From contig JBEKTD010000007.1 in the NCBI GenBank assembly GCA_049516395.1, positions 62,001-126,000 on the forward strand: DNA of 64,000 bases, in the 5' to 3' direction. This DNA comes from Fen-1362 sp049516395. Lineage in GTDB: Bacteria; Planctomycetota; Phycisphaerae; Sedimentisphaerales; Anaerobacaceae. Of the stretch, positions 63,201-64,000 are shown piece by piece; within the stretch, counting starts at the first letter, position 1, and each line of letters starts with the position of its first letter. The translations under genes were made by a program, and so were the position numbers. The notes beneath the pieces are model-generated. The model was not told the DNA's origin. It was given only the letters and a program-made list of their open reading frames with translations, and did no database searches.

Positions 63201-63320
63201 CTTTGCCAATACTATTGCACACCACGACCCCTGCAGCACGAAAAAACAAAATAACGCCAACAGGTAAACCCTGGGCGCAAAAAATAAGCGTAATATCTTT
63301 TCCGGGCCTTTTATCAGCAT
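60270..63320 (-). CDS. C10-family peptidase with two FN3 domains and shared C-terminal domain
   Basis: 1016 residues: signal anchor (~18-40), a propeptide-like region with 'PNGFVVVSADDLVEPIVCFS', and a C10 (streptopain) catalytic domain. That domain has Cys232 in 'YYAGCVATAMAQYMRFWQ' and His394 in 'TDGHAVVADGYG'. A Cys-rich insertion ('DCEDYRRCNLCDRC', Cys262/268/271/274) sits between them. Then come a carboxypeptidase-regulatory-like part ('GRVTAVDSITPVSDANVTAV'), two near-identical FN3 domains ('VTWDSVSGATGYEVWRGADS' and the matching copy), and the ~265-residue domain shared with the upstream GLUG gene. It is a secreted cysteine protease, likely processed from a zymogen. Confidence 0.9.
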   Translation of the reverse strand: MLIKGPEKILRLFFAPRVYLLALFCFFVLQGSWCAIVLAKAVPSSLAHEMVNKWLAKEAKPMGSRLGSEVESVKTFTDSNGQPVYYVVVLKPNGFVVVSADDLVEPIVCFSSEGSYDSSARNPLVALVSRDIPARVNASRSVHAKLLAGSSTRDLTKQQARVHKSGEKAFGKWTELLSSSVSGPVSSISDVRVSPLLQTTWGQDVICGNEACYNYYTPPHSAGNANNYYAGCVATAMAQYMRFWQYPTFGVGAQSFTIYVDCEDYRRCNLCDRCEQPATLLGGDGLGGPYDWNQMPLVPNCSTTLAQREAIGDLTYDAGVAVGMDYESDGSGADMSDAAAAMVGTFGYSNAIMGGDETEIDNIGNGLNGMINPNLDWGNPVILGIYNSSNTDGHAVVADGYGYQSSTLYHHLNMGWDGDDDVWYNLPNIDALSIDPSAYSFNVVDNVIYNIYISGTGEIISGRVTAVDSITPVSDANVTAVKIDDGNTYQTTTNTNGIYAFANVPSNSTYTISVASAGHLFTDVNTSTGQSQYGGVTSGNCWAIDFVSLCDVPSAPTGVSASDGNYTDHVQVTWDSVSGATGYEVWRGADSNSSSASKLGDSNVSPFDDNNSITPGTTYYYWVKAKNNCGTSDFSSSDSGYACVIPSVPADVLASDGNYTGHVRVTWDSVSEATNYEVWRNTSDDSGSAFNLGDYTSPYDDYGVTKGKTYYYWVKAKNSCGTSDFSSSDSGYVSTSPSSYSIPITKCTVAVGSKGDSISFSGTMDANADDFNAANSSSDANFVEVIISDENSNDMDPCIITFPVNNKTWKKGKFGYSGTVNGVKKSFSYNVKTGKFAFAASKINLSGLECPVIININVGDFAGTADVNEAIVNGKKPIPIKLLMGVKNSLRVDKPKFTRNQNTSHITQFTVSGGFSVGNLGDANMADNNSVVELAGQTFTIPKGNFKAGKNKFTCSKVKLYDGATLIGIASATFDFNKCTFTLTIKKTNFPAPAGTTNFDISFASFSGSDWVTLPP

Positions 63321-63662
63321 CGGTACCTAAGCTACTTTATCCCCGAATCCCATAGATGGTTATGAACCACAGCTTTTGTTATTTAACCCAAATACTCTCA
63401 ATCTGTCAATAACCTGTGCAAAAACAACATCCTGTCTACACTATTTACGCATATCGTCTATCGGTTGTGCTGCTCGTTTTCCCTGCCTCGGCTCGATGCC
63501 GAGGCGGACAACCGTATCAAATCCGCAATCCACCTTCGCTATTGCTATGGAGGACCCCTGCCTACGGCTTGCTGGGGCAGGCAAGCTTCGGCGGACAAGC
63601 CGCAAATCGTCGATTGGCTGATTCCCCGCCATCGGCAGACCTGTTTTAACGCTAAAAATGGC

Positions 63663-63691
63663 TTGCATTTGGCCCCCAAATCGGTTATAAT
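63663..63691 (+). promoter_or_regulatory. Candidate sigma-70-type promoter
   Basis: TTGCAT (63663-63668), a 17-base spacer, TATAAT (63686-63691). It lies ~190 bases before the HTH gene at the window end, in the same direction. Confidence 0.6.
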
Positions 63692-63851
63692 AACCCTATA
63701 AGTTACGGAGCTTTTGTGCCCCCTAATCCGGGTGAAAATCAGTGGCGGGGTTATTGGGCGCTCACGCCGAAAAAACGTCAGTTTTTTGAAAATTCAGACG
63801 GGTCGCGTGAATCTGGCAAAAACGCACGGATGCGCAATAATCACTTTTCGG

Positions 63852-63866
63852 ACTTGTCCGACAAGT
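63852..63866 (+). promoter_or_regulatory. Perfect 15-bp palindrome at the SD of the HTH gene
   Basis: ACTTGTC-C-GACAAGT directly precedes GGAG and the start codon. It could be an operator for the encoded HTH protein, or a hairpin that controls translation. Confidence 0.45.
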
Positions 63867-63882
63867 TGGAGAGCAAACACTT

Positions 63883-64000
63883 ATGGCCGGTATGTTTTAT
63901 TCAATCAAAGAGGTCTCTGAAAAACTCGGCAAAAGCGAAGATGAGGTAAGGCAGATAGTAAAAAGCGGTCGGCTGCGCGAGTTCCGCGACGGGCCAAACC
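63883..64000 (+). CDS. Partial gene: small excisionase/MerR-like HTH protein
   Basis: The reading frame from ATG at 63883 is open to the window end: MAGMFYSIKEVSEKLGKSED and continuing 'EVRQIVKSGRLREFRDG'. This is a HTH_17/excisionase-like winged helix start, a form common in planctomycete genomes as a small N-terminal domain on longer proteins. GGAG lies 11 bases upstream, and a second ATG at 63892 is also possible. The C-terminal part lies beyond the window. Confidence 0.8.
   Translation, partial: MAGMFYSIKEVSEKLGKSEDEVRQIVKSGRLREFRDGPN

Larger units (their letters stand above)
63321..63882. other. Intergenic stretch with a promoter and an operator-like palindrome
   Basis: Most of this stretch shows no gene. 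A promoter at 63663-63691 and a palindrome at 63852-63866 lie at the right end. Confidence 0.5.

Overview
This 64 kb window looks like the chromosome of a planctomycete, most likely class Phycisphaerae. The grounds are many secreted proteins ending in dockerin-like D-x-N-x-D-G segments followed by 'HWLE', PEP-CTERM tails, GLUG and HAF repeat proteins, orphan pseudopilins with a C-terminal 'DGHVAF'-type end, a membrane Ser/Thr kinase with an anti-sigma-type zinc finger, and FHA and WYL regulators. Genes are spaced moderately and face both ways. There is no rRNA, no CRISPR array and no complete tRNA. The assignment rests on gene content only.

Left end (1-8.1 kb): a tRNA-Met 5' half (169-211, minus) lies next to one of two 90-bp elements with terminal inverted repeats (29-118 and 25845-25934). 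Then comes a tightly overlapped minus-strand operon of five genes: AmmeMemoRadiSam radical SAM enzyme, 60-residue Tat-like peptide, Memo/AMMECR1 fusion, a 1287-residue fusion (spermidine-synthase-like membrane part, covalent-FMN domain, NapH-type polyferredoxin), and ApbE. It reads as an extracytoplasmic flavin and iron-sulfur electron path tied to the AmmeMemoRadiSam enzymes.

8.3-25.8 kb: envelope and regulatory genes. They include a glycine-zipper lipoprotein, an FHA protein, a large beta-helix dockerin protein, two pseudopilins, a Ser/Thr kinase, an ECF-type sigma factor overlapped by a membrane protein with four anti-sigma zinc-finger modules, a secreted C39-like protease carrying a double-glycine motif and a Cys-rich tail, a dockerin protein, a WYL regulator and an orphan overlapping gene pair.

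26-39 kb: an aldo/keto reductase, two duplicated GLUG surface proteins, a large membrane protein, ispD, a DUF2975/YozG-type regulatory pair, two HNH nucleases (one with AP2) in an accessory-looking stretch, and a HAF-repeat PEP-CTERM protein with a clear terminator.

40-44.2 kb: the cell wall and division cluster murC-murB-ddl-ftsQ, closely packed.

44.3-56.1 kb: mostly housekeeping or single genes: a PPC-domain lipoprotein, an NHL-repeat PEP-CTERM protein, a glycogen-phosphorylase-like protein whose PLP lysine position is Arg, a WecA/MraY-type sugar-phosphate transferase, a double YkgJ Cys-cluster protein, surE, NAD(P)H-hydrate epimerase, a coiled-coil/BRCT-like membrane protein, and an RsuA/RluB pseudouridine synthase. 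Dispersed repeats sit between them, and one forms the 3' end of the YkgJ gene.

56.1-64 kb: three secreted proteins (GLUG protein, GH5-like lipoprotein, C10 peptidase). Two share a roughly 265-residue C-terminal domain, and a third copy survives as an 18-codon remnant after the GH5 gene. The window ends inside a small HTH gene.
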